From: Micromonospora sp. ATCC 39149 | Lineage (GTDB): Bacteria > Actinomycetota > Actinomycetes > Mycobacteriales > Micromonosporaceae | Direction of reading: 5' to 3' | Assembly: GCF_000158815.1 (NCBI RefSeq) | Contig: NZ_GG657738.1 | Span: forward strand, 2,106,551-2,170,550 | Length of the DNA stretch: 64,000 nt | Shown here: piece by piece, positions 50,463 through 60,107 of the stretch | Position numbering within the stretch: position 1 is the stretch's first letter | Layout: each line of letters starts with the position of its first letter | Made by a program: the position numbers and the translations under genes | Notes under the pieces: generated by a model | Database searches by the model: none | What the model was told of the DNA's origin: nothing | What the model saw: only the letters and a program-made list of their open reading frames with translations

Positions 50463-52232
50463 TCAGCGAGGCGCGTTCGGGCGCAGCGCGATCGCCTTGA
50501 GGAAGATGTCACCGATCTTGGTCGGATCTTCGGTGATGAAGCTGCCGCCCCCGGTGACCTTGGTGATCGAATCCAGCTCGGACTTGCTGACGTCGTTGCC
50601 GATACCGATGATCACGACCTGCACCGGCCGCTCCGGATCGGCGGCCTGCTTCAGCTCGGCGAGCAACTTCTGCTGGGAGATGCCATTGGCGTCCTCGTTC
50701 TTGCCGTCGGTGAACAACACGACCGAGTTGACCCGCCCCGGCTCCCAGTCCTCCTGGACCGTCTTGTAGGCGGCCAGCATCGTGTCGTACAGGCCGGTGT
50801 CGCCGCTGGAGGGTCGGATCGTGGCCAGCCCCTGCTCCAAGCGGCTGCGGTTGCTGGAGAGCAGGTTGATCGGGACCAGTTCCCGGTAGTCCAGGGTGCC
50901 GACCAGCTCGGTGGAGAAGGTCCAGAGCCCGATCGACCAGGAGTCGTCGAAGAGGTTCAGGCCCCGGCTGGCCGCCGCGACCGTGACCTGCTCCCGGGTG
51001 GCGTTGTTGGCGCTGGGCACCGGCTGCTTCATCGAGCCGGAGACGTCGATGACGCAGAGCATCCGGCCGGACTGGGTGGCGATGGACCAACTGGAGACGG
51101 CCCGATCGATCGCGACGGGGTCGAGACCACCGGCACCGTTGCCACCCGGCGCCGGCGCGCTCGCCGCCCTACCCGCCGGGCTCGGCGCGCCCCGCGGGGC
51201 CTTGAAGCCGTCGCCCCAGTTGCCGTCCGGCGCGCGCAGCGACCGCCCGGCCAGCCGGTTGCGGAAGCCCGGCGTGGTGAGCACCTCGAACAGCACCTTC
51301 GCGGCGGACTGCTTCGCCGGCTCGATCCCCGGCAGCACCGCGTACGGGTAGTCCAGCGGCATCGGCGACGGTTCGAGGTAGAGCGCCGCCAGCGGGATCG
51401 GCGGCTTCCGCTCGTTGTACGCCATCACGTCCTCTTCCGACAGCGCGGCGGCGCCGAGGCCGGAGGCGATCGCCGCCGGATCGGAGGAGCGGGGGAACCG
51501 GGCCAGCAGGTCCTCGCGAAGCGCGGAGCGGCCGGTGGCCAGCGCCCGCAGCGCGCCCGTGGTGGCCTGCTGCGCGTCGCCGCCCGCCCCGCTGGCCGCG
51601 GCGGTCAGCGACAGCAGCCCGGACAGGCCGGCCGCGTCCTGGGTCGGCTCGACGATCCCGGCCCGGATCGGCTTGCTGCTGCCCACCTGGCGCAGCAGGT
51701 CGGTCCAGGTCAGCCTCTTCTCCGGCCAGCCGAACCGGGACTCGGCGACCGGCTCGGGCACCGCCACGACCACCGGGCTGCGGGCGATGGACGCACCGTT
51801 GCCCGGGGCGAACGCGGTGGCCCCGGCGTTCTTGAGCCGCAGCAGCCAGGTCGAGGAGTCCGGCACCCAGACGTCCGGGGTGACCGCCGTGCCACTGGCC
51901 TGGCCGACGCCGGCAAGCTGCACCCCGTGCTTGCCCGCCAGCGCGGCGGCGACGTCCACCGGCTCGGACTCCGCGACGTTCACGGAGATGCAGGTGCCGC
52001 CGACCGCCGCGCCATCGGTTACCCACTGGGCGGCGGCAGCCTGCACTGCCGGGGCCAGCTCGGGGGCCACCGCCACCGAAAGCTGGATCTGCCCCGAACA
52101 GGCGGGCTGGACCAGCCCCCGGTAACCGAACCAGGCACCCGCGATGACGACGACGAGCGCCGTCGCCGACGCGACGGCACCGGCTCCGCGGATACTTGAC
52201 TGCATACGATGGCGGCCTGACACGGTGACCAT
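50463..52232 (-). CDS. Membrane-anchored VWA-domain protein with solute-binding-like N part
   Basis: 589 residues. An N-terminal anchor (AVASATALVVVIAGAWFGYR), an extracellular substrate-binding-like region (GQIQLSVAVAPELAPAVQAA to LPGIEPAKQSAAKVLFEVLT), a Pro/Ala linker and a von Willebrand A domain with MIDAS DVSGS (CVIDVSGSMKQP) and VVLFTDGKNEDANG. These proteins are exposed and bind metal and partners; function is unknown. ATG 52232 is used; ATG 52205 is also possible. Confidence 0.85.
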   Translation of the reverse strand: MVTVSGRHRMQSSIRGAGAVASATALVVVIAGAWFGYRGLVQPACSGQIQLSVAVAPELAPAVQAAAAQWVTDGAAVGGTCISVNVAESEPVDVAAALAGKHGVQLAGVGQASGTAVTPDVWVPDSSTWLLRLKNAGATAFAPGNGASIARSPVVVAVPEPVAESRFGWPEKRLTWTDLLRQVGSSKPIRAGIVEPTQDAAGLSGLLSLTAAASGAGGDAQQATTGALRALATGRSALREDLLARFPRSSDPAAIASGLGAAALSEEDVMAYNERKPPIPLAALYLEPSPMPLDYPYAVLPGIEPAKQSAAKVLFEVLTTPGFRNRLAGRSLRAPDGNWGDGFKAPRGAPSPAGRAASAPAPGGNGAGGLDPVAIDRAVSSWSIATQSGRMLCVIDVSGSMKQPVPSANNATREQVTVAAASRGLNLFDDSWSIGLWTFSTELVGTLDYRELVPINLLSSNRSRLEQGLATIRPSSGDTGLYDTMLAAYKTVQEDWEPGRVNSVVLFTDGKNEDANGISQQKLLAELKQAADPERPVQVVIIGIGNDVSKSELDSITKVTGGGSFITEDPTKIGDIFLKAIALRPNAPR

Positions 52233-52425
52233 CTTGCGGACCCGCCGCAGGTAGTGCCACGTCCGTTCGGACGAAAGTTACTCAGGAGAGACAGACTTCA
52301 TCACTTTCGTGACACTGGGTGATCATAGGGTTCCCCGAGGGTTGCCGGCCCGCCCCGGAACAGGGCCGAACCCATCGAACCGCGTCCCGCCCCGAAACCG
52401 GTGACCGCGCCACCGGGGCCTGTCG

Positions 52426-53464
52426 TCAGGGCCGGACGCAGGTCGGGCTGGACACCGCGACGGGCTCGCCCACCGGTTCCGGAATCCCCGTGTTGGCATC
52501 CACCCGGAACACCCGGACCATGTCGGCGCGCTCGTCGGCGACGTAGAGGTGCTCGCCGGTCAGGGCGAAGTGCCGGGGCCACTCCCCGCCAGTCTCCACC
52601 TCCGCGACCAACTCGGGCAGCTCACCGGCGACGGCGAAGACCGAAAGGGTGCCGATCCCCCGGTTGCCGACTTATTTTTAAGCGCCCGTCCGCGCCGACG
52701 GCGATCTCCGAGGGCTGGACGTGGCCGGCCCGCGCGCTGGCGTCCACCCGGCCCCGCTGGTGCAGCGCCCCGCCCCCGGTCAGCTCGTACGCGGTGACCG
52801 TGGCGTCCAGCTCGCCCGCCAGCCAGCAGCGCCGGCCGTCGGGGTGCCGGGCCAGGTGCCGGGGGCCGGTGCCCGCCGCGGTACGCACCCGGGGTGCCCG
52901 GGGCACCAGCCGGCCGGAGGCCGCGTCGAGGTCGTACCGGTACACCGAGTCGGTCCCGAGGTCGACGGCGAGCAACGGCCCGGCGTCCGGTGCCGGGGAG
53001 ACCATGTGGCAGTGCGCCTTCTCCTGCCGCTGCGGGTCGGGCCCGTGCCCGGAATGCGCGACCAGGTCGGTGCGCTCGCCCGGCACGCCCTCCGGGTCGA
53101 GTGGGAACACCGCCACGCTGCCGCCGCCGTAGTTGGCCACCACGAGGTGCCCGCCGTCTGAGGTGACCGCCAGGTGGCAGGGCTCGGCGCCACCGGTGCC
53201 GCGCACGCCGAGCGGGGTCAGGTCGCCGTCCGGGCCGACCCGGAACGCGCTGACCTCCCCCTCGGGCAGCTCGTTGACGGCGTAGAGCACCGGCCGGGCG
53301 GGGTGCCGGACGAGGAAGGACGGCGAGGGGGTCACCGCGACGGTGCCGAGCGGGGTCAACGCGCCCGTCGCCGGGTCGCGCCGGGCGGCGACGATCCCCT
53401 CGCCCCGCCCCCCGCTGGCCGCCGTGTAGCCCCCGATGTGGACGATCGCCTGCTGCCCGATCAC
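52426..53464 (-). pseudogene. Lactonase-family beta-propeller gene, frameshifted
   Basis: Family: 6-phosphogluconolactonase-like seven-blade propeller (YTAASGGRGEGI, RPVLYAVNELPEGEVSAFRV, CHLAVTSDGGHLVVANYGGG, AHCHMVSPAPD, GPRHLARHPDGRRCW). The frame from ATG 53464 fails at ~52681: after GADGR the sequence TTAAAAATAA stands where family members have something like FLYV, and translation ends in RQPGDRHPFGLRRRR. The correct frame resumes as LVAEVETGGEWPRHFALTGE and ends at TGA 52426 with YVADERADMVRVFRVDANTG. The total of 1039 bp is 3n+1. Confidence 0.85.
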
Positions 53465-53600
53465 CCGATCCGCCTTCCGCCGCTGTCCGTGTCGATCACC
53501 CCAGAGCTTTCCCCGCGTCCCGCCGGGCCAGCCCTGGTTCCCGCGGGTTGGACCCGACCCACCTCGGGCCCGGTCGCGCAGGCGACCGGGCCGGCGCTGA

Positions 53601-54203
53601 TCAGGCCACCGGCACCGGTTCGCCCCGCTGCCGGGCGACGTGCTCGACCAGGGAGACCAGCACCAGCTTGCCCGACTGCCGGTCCCGGGCGTCGCAGAAC
53701 ACCAGCGGCACGTCCGGGTCCAGGTCCAGCGCGTGGCGGACGGCGTCCAGGCTGAACCGGCGGCCGTCGTCGAAGCAGTTCACTCCGACCACGAACGGGA
53801 TGTTCCGCTGCTCGAAGTAGTCGATCGACGGGAAGCAGTCGGCCAGCCGGCGGGTGTCGGCGAGCACCACCGCGCCGAGCGCACCGAAGGCCAGCTCGTC
53901 CCAGAGGAACCAGAACCGGTCCTGGCCCGGGGTGCCGAACAGGTAGACCTGAAGGTCCTCGTTGATGGTGATCCGACCGAAGTCCATCGCCACCGTGGTG
54001 GTGGACTTGCCCTCCACGCCGGAGAGGTCGTCAACGCCGATTCCGGCCCCGGTGAGGACCTCCTCGGTCTGGAGGGGTCGGACCTCGCTCAAGGCGCTCA
54101 CGAGCGTGGTCTTGCCGGCGCCGAAGCCGCCGGCGATGAGGATCTTCAGGGCCAGCGGGATTCTCGCCCCGGACCCGTCACGGTCATAGTGCACGGAGTC
54201 CAT
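53601..54203 (-). CDS. cvnD: Conservon GTPase CvnD
   Basis: 200 residues of the MglA-like small GTPase family. The P-loop is IAGGFGAGKTT (Lys31), with VEGKSTTTVAMDFGRITI, FGTPGQDRFWFLWDE (switch II) and VGVNCFDDG in place of NKxD. Part of the cvnA-B-C-D operon that relays signals in streptomycetes and relatives. ATG 54203 overlaps cvnC by 20 bases. Confidence 0.93.
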   Translation of the reverse strand: MDSVHYDRDGSGARIPLALKILIAGGFGAGKTTLVSALSEVRPLQTEEVLTGAGIGVDDLSGVEGKSTTTVAMDFGRITINEDLQVYLFGTPGQDRFWFLWDELAFGALGAVVLADTRRLADCFPSIDYFEQRNIPFVVGVNCFDDGRRFSLDAVRHALDLDPDVPLVFCDARDRQSGKLVLVSLVEHVARQRGEPVPVA

Positions 54204-54570
54204 TGACCACCGCCTTGAGAATGTTGTCGTCGGGAAGGAACGCGGTGCCGGCCGGCTCGTACACGGAGACCAGGCCGCGGGCGAGCAGGTCGCCGACGAG
54301 CACCCGGACCACGCCCACCGCGAGGTCCAGCTCGACGGCCAGTTCGGCGACCGGCACCGGCCGCCGGGCGAGCTCCACCAGGCGGCGGTGTTCGGGGTGC
54401 AGCCGGGGATGGGCCACCGGGTCCGCGCCCCGGCGGGCGAGCACGAACGCGACCAGGTCGAGGCCGACCGACGGCCGGACCCGCCCGCCGGTCAGGGTGT
54501 ACGGGCGGACGACCGGGCCGGCGTCGCCGTCCAGCCACTCGTGCTGCGGCCCCGGCGACTCAGCCCGCAT
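54184..54570 (-). CDS. cvnC: Conservon DUF742 protein CvnC
   Basis: 128 residues from ATG 54570: VVRPYTLTGGRVRPSVGLDL is the DUF742 opening, then LARRPVPVAELAVELDLAVG and VLVGDLLARGLVSVYEP make a winged-helix-like fold. Overlaps both neighbours, consistent with a tightly coupled operon. GTG 54579 is an alternative start. Confidence 0.92.
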   Translation of the reverse strand: MRAESPGPQHEWLDGDAGPVVRPYTLTGGRVRPSVGLDLVAFVLARRGADPVAHPRLHPEHRRLVELARRPVPVAELAVELDLAVGVVRVLVGDLLARGLVSVYEPAGTAFLPDDNILKAVVNGLRAL

Positions 54571-54982
54571 CGGCCCCACCCGAGCCGGACCGAATCGGCG
54601 CGGTCAGGTTCTCGCCCACCCTGGTCACCAGCATCGCCATCTCGTAGGCCACCAGGCCGATGTCCGCGTCGGCCTCGGCGACGACCGCGAGGCACGCGCC
54701 CTGCCCGGCGGCGGTGACGAAGAGGTACGCCGACTCCATCTCCACCACCGTCTGCCGCACCCCGCCGGCGGCGAGGTGCCGGCTGGCGCCCTTGGCCAGG
54801 CTGGAAAAGCCGGAGGCCAGAGCGCAGAGGTGCTCGGCATCGGTACGGTCGAGGTCGGCGGAGGCCCCGAGCAGGAGCCCGTCCGCCGACAGCACCACCG
54901 CCTCGCGGGCGGCAGGCACCCGTCCCACCAGCTCGTCGAGCAACCAGTCGAGATCGACGTTCGGCTTCGTCGTGTACACCAC
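54560..54982 (-). CDS. cvnB: Conservon roadblock/LC7 protein CvnB
   Basis: 140 residues: LDWLLDELVGRVPAAREAVV, LSADGLLLGASADLDRTDAE and VVEMESAYLFVTAAGQGACL form the roadblock fold, the presumed GTPase-activating partner of CvnD. GTG 54982 overlaps the cvnA stop by one base. Confidence 0.93.
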   Translation of the reverse strand: MVYTTKPNVDLDWLLDELVGRVPAAREAVVLSADGLLLGASADLDRTDAEHLCALASGFSSLAKGASRHLAAGGVRQTVVEMESAYLFVTAAGQGACLAVVAEADADIGLVAYEMAMLVTRVGENLTAPIRSGSGGADAG

Positions 54983-57383
54983 TAGGCGTCCCTCTCAGTC
55001 ACGGTCGGGGCTTGCGGGGGCGCCGCTGGGGCGCCCGGTTCCGGCGCGGTGTCGGCGCGGGTCGAGGCGGAACCGGTGGGGTTGGTCGGGCCGGCGGTGG
55101 CCGGGGTGGACGGCACGGGGGCGGACGGCACGGGGGCGGACGGCACGGGGGCAGCTGCGTTGGCCACGCCGTCCCGGCGGCCCCGGGCGGTGCCGGCCTG
55201 GAGCGCGGACATCAGCCGGCGGGCCTCCTCCGGGGTGCGCGGGACCGGGGTGTCCTGGGCGGCCGGCCGGGGGCGGGCGGGGCCACGCCGGCGCACCCGC
55301 CGGGGCAGGCCGTCGCCGTCCGGGTCGGCCGGCACGGAACGGCTGGCCGCCAGCGGCACCACGGCCGTCGACGTGTCGCCGCGCTCCCGGGTGATCCGGG
55401 CCGACCGGGGTCGGGGCAACGCGTTGAGCCGGGTCACCTTCGCCATCCGCCGGGGGTCGGCCGGGTCCGACGCCCCCCGGACGTCGGCCGGACCGGGCGG
55501 CTCGCTGGTCACCAGGTCGTGCGGGATCAGCACCACGGCGGTGACCCCACGGTGGGCGGCCGGCCGTAGCTGCACCCGGATCCCGTGCCGGGCGGCGAGC
55601 CGGGCGACCACGAACAGCCCGAGTCGGGCACTGTCGGGCCGGGTCGAACTCCGGCGGCGTCGCCAGCCTGCGGTTGGCCTCCTCCAGCGCCGGGGGCAGC
55701 CATACCCAGCCCTTGATCGATGATCTCCATGGCGTACCCGTTGGGCAGGCTCTGCCCCCGCACCGCGACCCGCGTGTTGGGCGGGGAGAACGCGGTGGCG
55801 TTCTCGATCAGCTCGGCGAGCAGGTGGATGACGTCGCCCACGGCCCGGCCGACGGTGGCGGCGGGCTGCACGTCGGCGATGTCGACCCGGTCGTACGACT
55901 CCACCTCGGAGATGGCGCCCCGGACCAGGTCGACCATCGCGACCGGATTGCGCCAGCCCCGACCCGGCGCGGCCCCGGCGAGGATCACCAGGTCCTCGGC
56001 GTGCCGACGCAGTCGCGTGGCCAGGTGGTCCACCCGGAACAGCTCGGCCAGCTCGTCCGGGTCCTCGACGCGGCGTTCCATCCGGTCCAGCAGGGCGAGC
56101 TGCCGGTGCACCAGGCCCTGGCTGCGCCGGGCGATGTTCAGGAAGACCTCGTTGAGCCCACGGCGCAGGGTGACCTCGTCCACGGCGGAGCGGACGGCCG
56201 TCCGGCCCACCTCGGTGAAGGCACGCCCCACCTGACCGATCTCGTCCTGGCCGTACTCCAGCGGCGGGGCCTCCCCGGCTATGTCGATGTCCTCGCCACG
56301 GCGCAGCCGGGTGACCACGTCCGGCAACCGGTGCCCAGCCATGTCGAGGGCGGCGTCGCGCACGGCGGTGAGCCGCCGCGCCAGCGACCGGCCGACCCGC
56401 AGCGACACCAGCAGCGACGCCACGATGGCGGCGAGCCCGAGCACGCCGGCCACGCCGAGCCGGGCAAGGATGCCGACCGCCACCGGCACCGTCCGGTCGG
56501 CGATCGCGTCGGCCTGGGCCAACTCGAAGTCGCGCAGTCCCCGCTGGACCGCCTCCTGGCTGGCCTGCCAGGCCCGGGCGTCCACCTTCGGCGCCCGGAC
56601 GGGATCGGCCCGCACCAGCTCGTCCTGGAGGGCACGCAGCCGGACGAACGCCTCGCTCTCGGCCAGCCGCTGGTAGGCCGTCCGGTCCGCCGCCGGCAGG
56701 TCGGCCGCCGCCGTGTCGGCCAGGAACCGCTGGTTGCCGATGGTCTGGACGAGCTGGGTGTGCTCGCCCTCGGCGAAACGCCCGGTGACCAGCACCCCGG
56801 CGAGCAGCGCGTCGGCCTGCCCGAGCAGTTCCCGGGACCGGCCGAGGGCGGTCAACGCCAGCGCCTGCCGGTTGAGGTCGTTGTCGGGCAGCGCGGCCAT
56901 GGCGGCGAACGCCTGGAAGGCAGCGCCCACCATGCCGCTGTAGAGCCCGATCGCGCCCGTCCGGTCGACCTGGCGGCGGTCGATGAACCCCCGGCCGGCG
57001 GGCAGCGTGTCCAGCGCGCCGAGCAGCCGGTCGAGCCGGGCGTCGAGCAGATCGCCGGCGGCGTCGCGCAACCGTTCGCCGGAGACGCTGCGGCGCAGCT
57101 CGGCGATCGCGGAGTCGGTCCGCCGCCGCTGCTCCGTCAATTCCGGCAGCTCGCCGGTGCCGGCGAGCTGCACCACGGTCAGCCGGCGTTCCCGCTGCAA
57201 CTCGGCGACGACCGTCTCCCCCGGCCGGCCGAAGTCGTAGAGCAGGGTGCCTGCGGAGAGCAGGTCCAGCGCCGGGCCGAAGGCGAGCGTGGTCGCGAAG
57301 ATCCACAGCGCCAGCAGCGCGCTCACCGGCGCTACGACCAGGGCCGTCAACTTCGAGCGGATCGGCCAGTCGCGGGTGTTCAT
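54982..57383 (-). pseudogene. cvnA: Conservon sensor kinase CvnA with two +1 frameshifts
   Basis: A nitrate-sensor-like histidine kinase: short N terminus, TM segment (LTALVVAPVSALLALWIFAT), a NIT-type extracellular region, a second TM (VAGVLGLAAIVASLLVSLRV), HAMP, and an ATPase domain with N box LLAELIENATAFSPP. The reading frame breaks right after the G1 box IIDQGLGM (55696-55703): one extra base shifts to PPALEEANRRLATPPEFDPA, and a second extra base near 55633 returns to ARLGLFVVARLAARHG (G2 box). The C terminus is a long Pro/Ala tail with repeats of VPSAP. Length 2402 is 3n+2, fitting two insertions. ATG 57383. Confidence 0.88.
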
Positions 57384-57684
57384 CAGACCTCGCCCGGAAC
57401 GTGTGGCAGCGGGTGGCACCGGTGCCAGCCGGGCATCGCCGCCACGGCACCGGGGCACCGGCACGGGCGCCTTGGGCAGGATACGTAATCGTCGGCGGAT
57501 GCGGTACCGGCCTCTCGCCCGGCGCGCTCGCCCCGGCACGCTCCGCTGTATCGGAGTCACGGCACATCCGGGGTCGAACCCCCCATCTGTCGCCCCGGCA
57601 CCCAGCAGTCGCGCAGGAAAGTCCCCCGGATCGGGATTGGCGATCAGCGACCAGAGGGAATACCGGAGGGACGAAGGAGGAGCC

Positions 57685-58371
57685 ATGTCGCCCACGCAGA
57701 TAATCGTCATAGTTCTCGTCGTACTCGTGGTGGTCGCGGCCCTGGCCGTCGTCGGCCGGCAGGTCGCCCGCCGCCGCGCGCTGCGGTCCCGGTTCGGGCC
57801 CGAGTACGACCGGGTGGTCGCCGAGCGGGACAGCCGCGCGGACGCCGAGCGGGAGCTGCGGGACCGGGAACGCCGGCACGCGGAGCTGACGCTCACGCCC
57901 CTCACCCCGGACTCCCGGGCCCGGTACGCGGCGGCGTGGGAGGAACTCCAGGTCCGCTTCGTCGACTCCCCCGCCGAGACGGTGAGCGACGCGGACGAGT
58001 TGGTCGGCCGGCTCGTCGCAGAGCGCGGATACCCCACCGGGGACTTCTCCGACCAGATCGCCCACCTGTCCGTCGAGCACGCCCAGACGCTCTCGCACTA
58101 CCGGGACGCCCACGAGATCCGGCTGCGCCACGAGCGCGGCGAGGCCGGCACCGAGGAGCTGCGCCAGGCGGTCGTCCACTACCGGGCGCTCTTCACCGAC
58201 CTGCTCGGTGAGGACCCGGTGGGCAGCCGCGTTCCGGAGCAACGCCACCCGGAGCCCCACGTGGAGCAGCGTCACCCGGAGCCCCACCTGGAGCAGCGCC
58301 ATCCCGACGGCGCGCCCCGGGAGCCGGAGGCGACGCCGGTCGACCGTCCGCACGACGTCACGAGCCGTTGA
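57685..58371 (+). CDS. Membrane-anchored helical protein with EQRHPEPH repeats
   Basis: 228 residues. One N-terminal TM (QIIVIVLVVLVVVAALAVVG), a basic stretch, a charged helix, then a domain AAAWEELQVRFVDSPAETVS to VVHYRALFTDLLG (residues ~85-180) shared with the next gene. The C terminus has three EQRHPEPH/EQRHPDG repeats of 8 residues. GGAGGAG precedes ATG 57685. Function unknown; divergent from cvnA, with which it shares a 301-bp gap. Confidence 0.75.
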   Translation: MSPTQIIVIVLVVLVVVAALAVVGRQVARRRALRSRFGPEYDRVVAERDSRADAERELRDRERRHAELTLTPLTPDSRARYAAAWEELQVRFVDSPAETVSDADELVGRLVAERGYPTGDFSDQIAHLSVEHAQTLSHYRDAHEIRLRHERGEAGTEELRQAVVHYRALFTDLLGEDPVGSRVPEQRHPEPHVEQRHPEPHLEQRHPDGAPREPEATPVDRPHDVTSR

Positions 58372-58380
58372 GGAGAGCAG

Positions 58381-59380
58381 ATGCGCCAGGATCAGCAGCA
58401 GGTGAGCAGCGACCGCCCCGAGGCCGTCCGGTCCGCGCCGGTGCCGGTGCCGCCCCCGGAGGACGGGCCGACCGGCGACGCGGCGGCGCGCCGGGGCCGG
58501 GACACCGGGGGCCGCGCCGAGGTGCCCGAGGATGTGCTGGACGACCGGGGCACCTTCGACGACCCGACCATGGCCGACGAGCACAGCGGCCCCGACGCAA
58601 GGCGCCGGGAAGCCGACTCCGACGGCGTGCCCGAGTTCCACGAGCCGGCCCCACTGCCGACCGCGTTCGGGGCCACCACGGTCGGCGGCGCGGTCGCGGC
58701 GTCGGCGATGGCGAGCGGCCGGCCGGAGGACGAGCGCGATCCGCGCGGCGAGGACACCGTCCGGCCGGGCGACGGCGCGCCCGGCCGGACCGACGCGTTC
58801 GACGACGAGCGGGCCGACCCGACCGCTGCGGACCGGCTGCACGACCGGGCCCGGTGGGCGGCCGGCGACGAGCACACCGAGGTCCGCCACGCGGACGGCA
58901 CCGGTTCCGACCGGGCCGACGGGCGGGGCGGGGCGGACCGCACCCAGCAGGACGCGGTGCTCGCCGGCGCCGCCGGGGTACGGGCCGACCCCGAGCCGAG
59001 CATGATCGACCCCCGACGCCACCACCCCGGACGCCCGCCACGCCGCACCCGACGCCCTGAATGCCGGCGCGGTCACGGCGGCGGCCCGGCCCACCACCGG
59101 CGCGGTGCCCGAGGACGCCGCCACCCTCTTCGAGCCGGGCATCGCCCAGGGCTTCCGGGACCGCTGGCGCGACGTCCAGCTGCGCTTCGTCGATGACCCC
59201 AGGGCCGCGGCCGGCCAGGCCGAGTCGCTGGTCGAGGAGGCGATCGAAGCGCTCGCCACCGCGCTCGCCGAGCAGAAGAACAAGCTGGGCGACTGGCAGC
59301 AGACCGGCGACGACACCGAACAGCTCCGAATCGCGGTACGCGGGTACCGCGACTTCCTGGACCGGGTGCTCGGCCGCTGA
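58381..59380 (+). pseudogene. Acidic protein with the shared helical domain, frameshifted at a C run
   Basis: Begins MRQDQQQVSSDRPEAVRSAP and is highly acidic for ~200 residues. The frame breaks in a run of five C (59010-59014): with four C, ATG ATC GAC CCC GAC GCC ACC continues through DALNAGAVTAAARP to VPEDAATLFEPGIAQGFRDR and WRDVQLRFVDDPRAAAGQAE, ending RGYRDFLDRVLGR at TGA 59380. The C-terminal domain matches the domain of the upstream gene (RFVDxP, A..EAE.LV, Y..F...L). Length 1000 is 3n+1. Function unknown. Confidence 0.75.
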
Positions 59381-59578
59381 CCATCCTTCCGACGCCTCTC
59401 CTCCGCGCGCCCCGGCCAGCCACGGGCGGGGCGCGCGCCGTCCGCAGGGGGACAACCTCATGGAAGCTCGGCATGTCCGGGGCCCTGTGGGGTACGTCGG
59501 GGGGATCAGCCGGCGGGGGCGACCTGGTCGGCCAGCACCACGCAGGCAGGACCTGGGCACACACAGGAGGGCAGCAGG

Positions 59579-59947
59579 ATGACCGAGCGCGACCCGAACG
59601 CCTGGCGGCCGTTGGAGGAGAGTCCCGAGGTGGCGGCGGCGGTGGACGACGAGAGCACGGTGCCGCAGCTACGTACCGGTGGCGGGGCCGACCGGGACAA
59701 CCCGTCCTTCGCCGGGCCGGGGGAGGCCGTGGAGGGAGTCGGGTCGACCGAGGACCTGCTCGGCGACCCGTACGGCGGGGGCACGGGCGCTGGCGGGGAC
59801 AACATCCGCACCGGCGCGGAGCAGCCGTGGGACCCGGAGGACCTGGTGCTCGCCCGGGGCCAGGACCCGACGCCCGAGAACATCGAGCGGGCCCGCCGGG
59901 ACCTGGCCGAGCAGGGGCGGGCGGCGGTGGAGAGGACCGTGCCCTGA
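59579..59947 (+). CDS. Acidic hypothetical protein (122 aa)
   Basis: ATG 59579 with AGGAGGG upstream. The product is hydrophilic, Gly/Asp-rich (DRDNPSFAGPGEAVEGVGST, GGGTGAGGDN) with a short helix ENIERARRDLAEQGRAAVE at the end. No family recognised; probably disordered. It follows the two acidic genes on the same strand. Confidence 0.6.
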   Translation: MTERDPNAWRPLEESPEVAAAVDDESTVPQLRTGGGADRDNPSFAGPGEAVEGVGSTEDLLGDPYGGGTGAGGDNIRTGAEQPWDPEDLVLARGQDPTPENIERARRDLAEQGRAAVERTVP

Positions 59948-60010
59948 GCCGCCCCGACCGGAGCAATCCCGGCACGCCGGCGGCCCGCTGACCGGCCCCG
60001 GACAGGCGGG

Positions 60011-60049
60011 GGCCCCTGGCCCGACCGGTGAACGGTCGGACCAGGGGCC
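60011..60049. terminator. Long hairpin between convergent genes
   Basis: 60011-60027 pairs with 60033-60049 with one mismatch (GGCCCCTGGcCCGACCG), 5-nt loop, between the hypothetical gene (ends 59947) and the cellulase (ends 60108). Confidence 0.75.
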
Positions 60050-60107
60050 GGGGAACCTGCCTTCGCGGTGCCTCACTCCCGCGTCGGCCGGTAGGCCTTC
60101 CGCCTGG

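Noticed and set aside
54982-59316. A 1444-codon minus-strand open frame
   Set aside because: High GC keeps many frames open. Only its last ~220 codons are cvnA sequence; the rest is antisense to two plus-strand genes.
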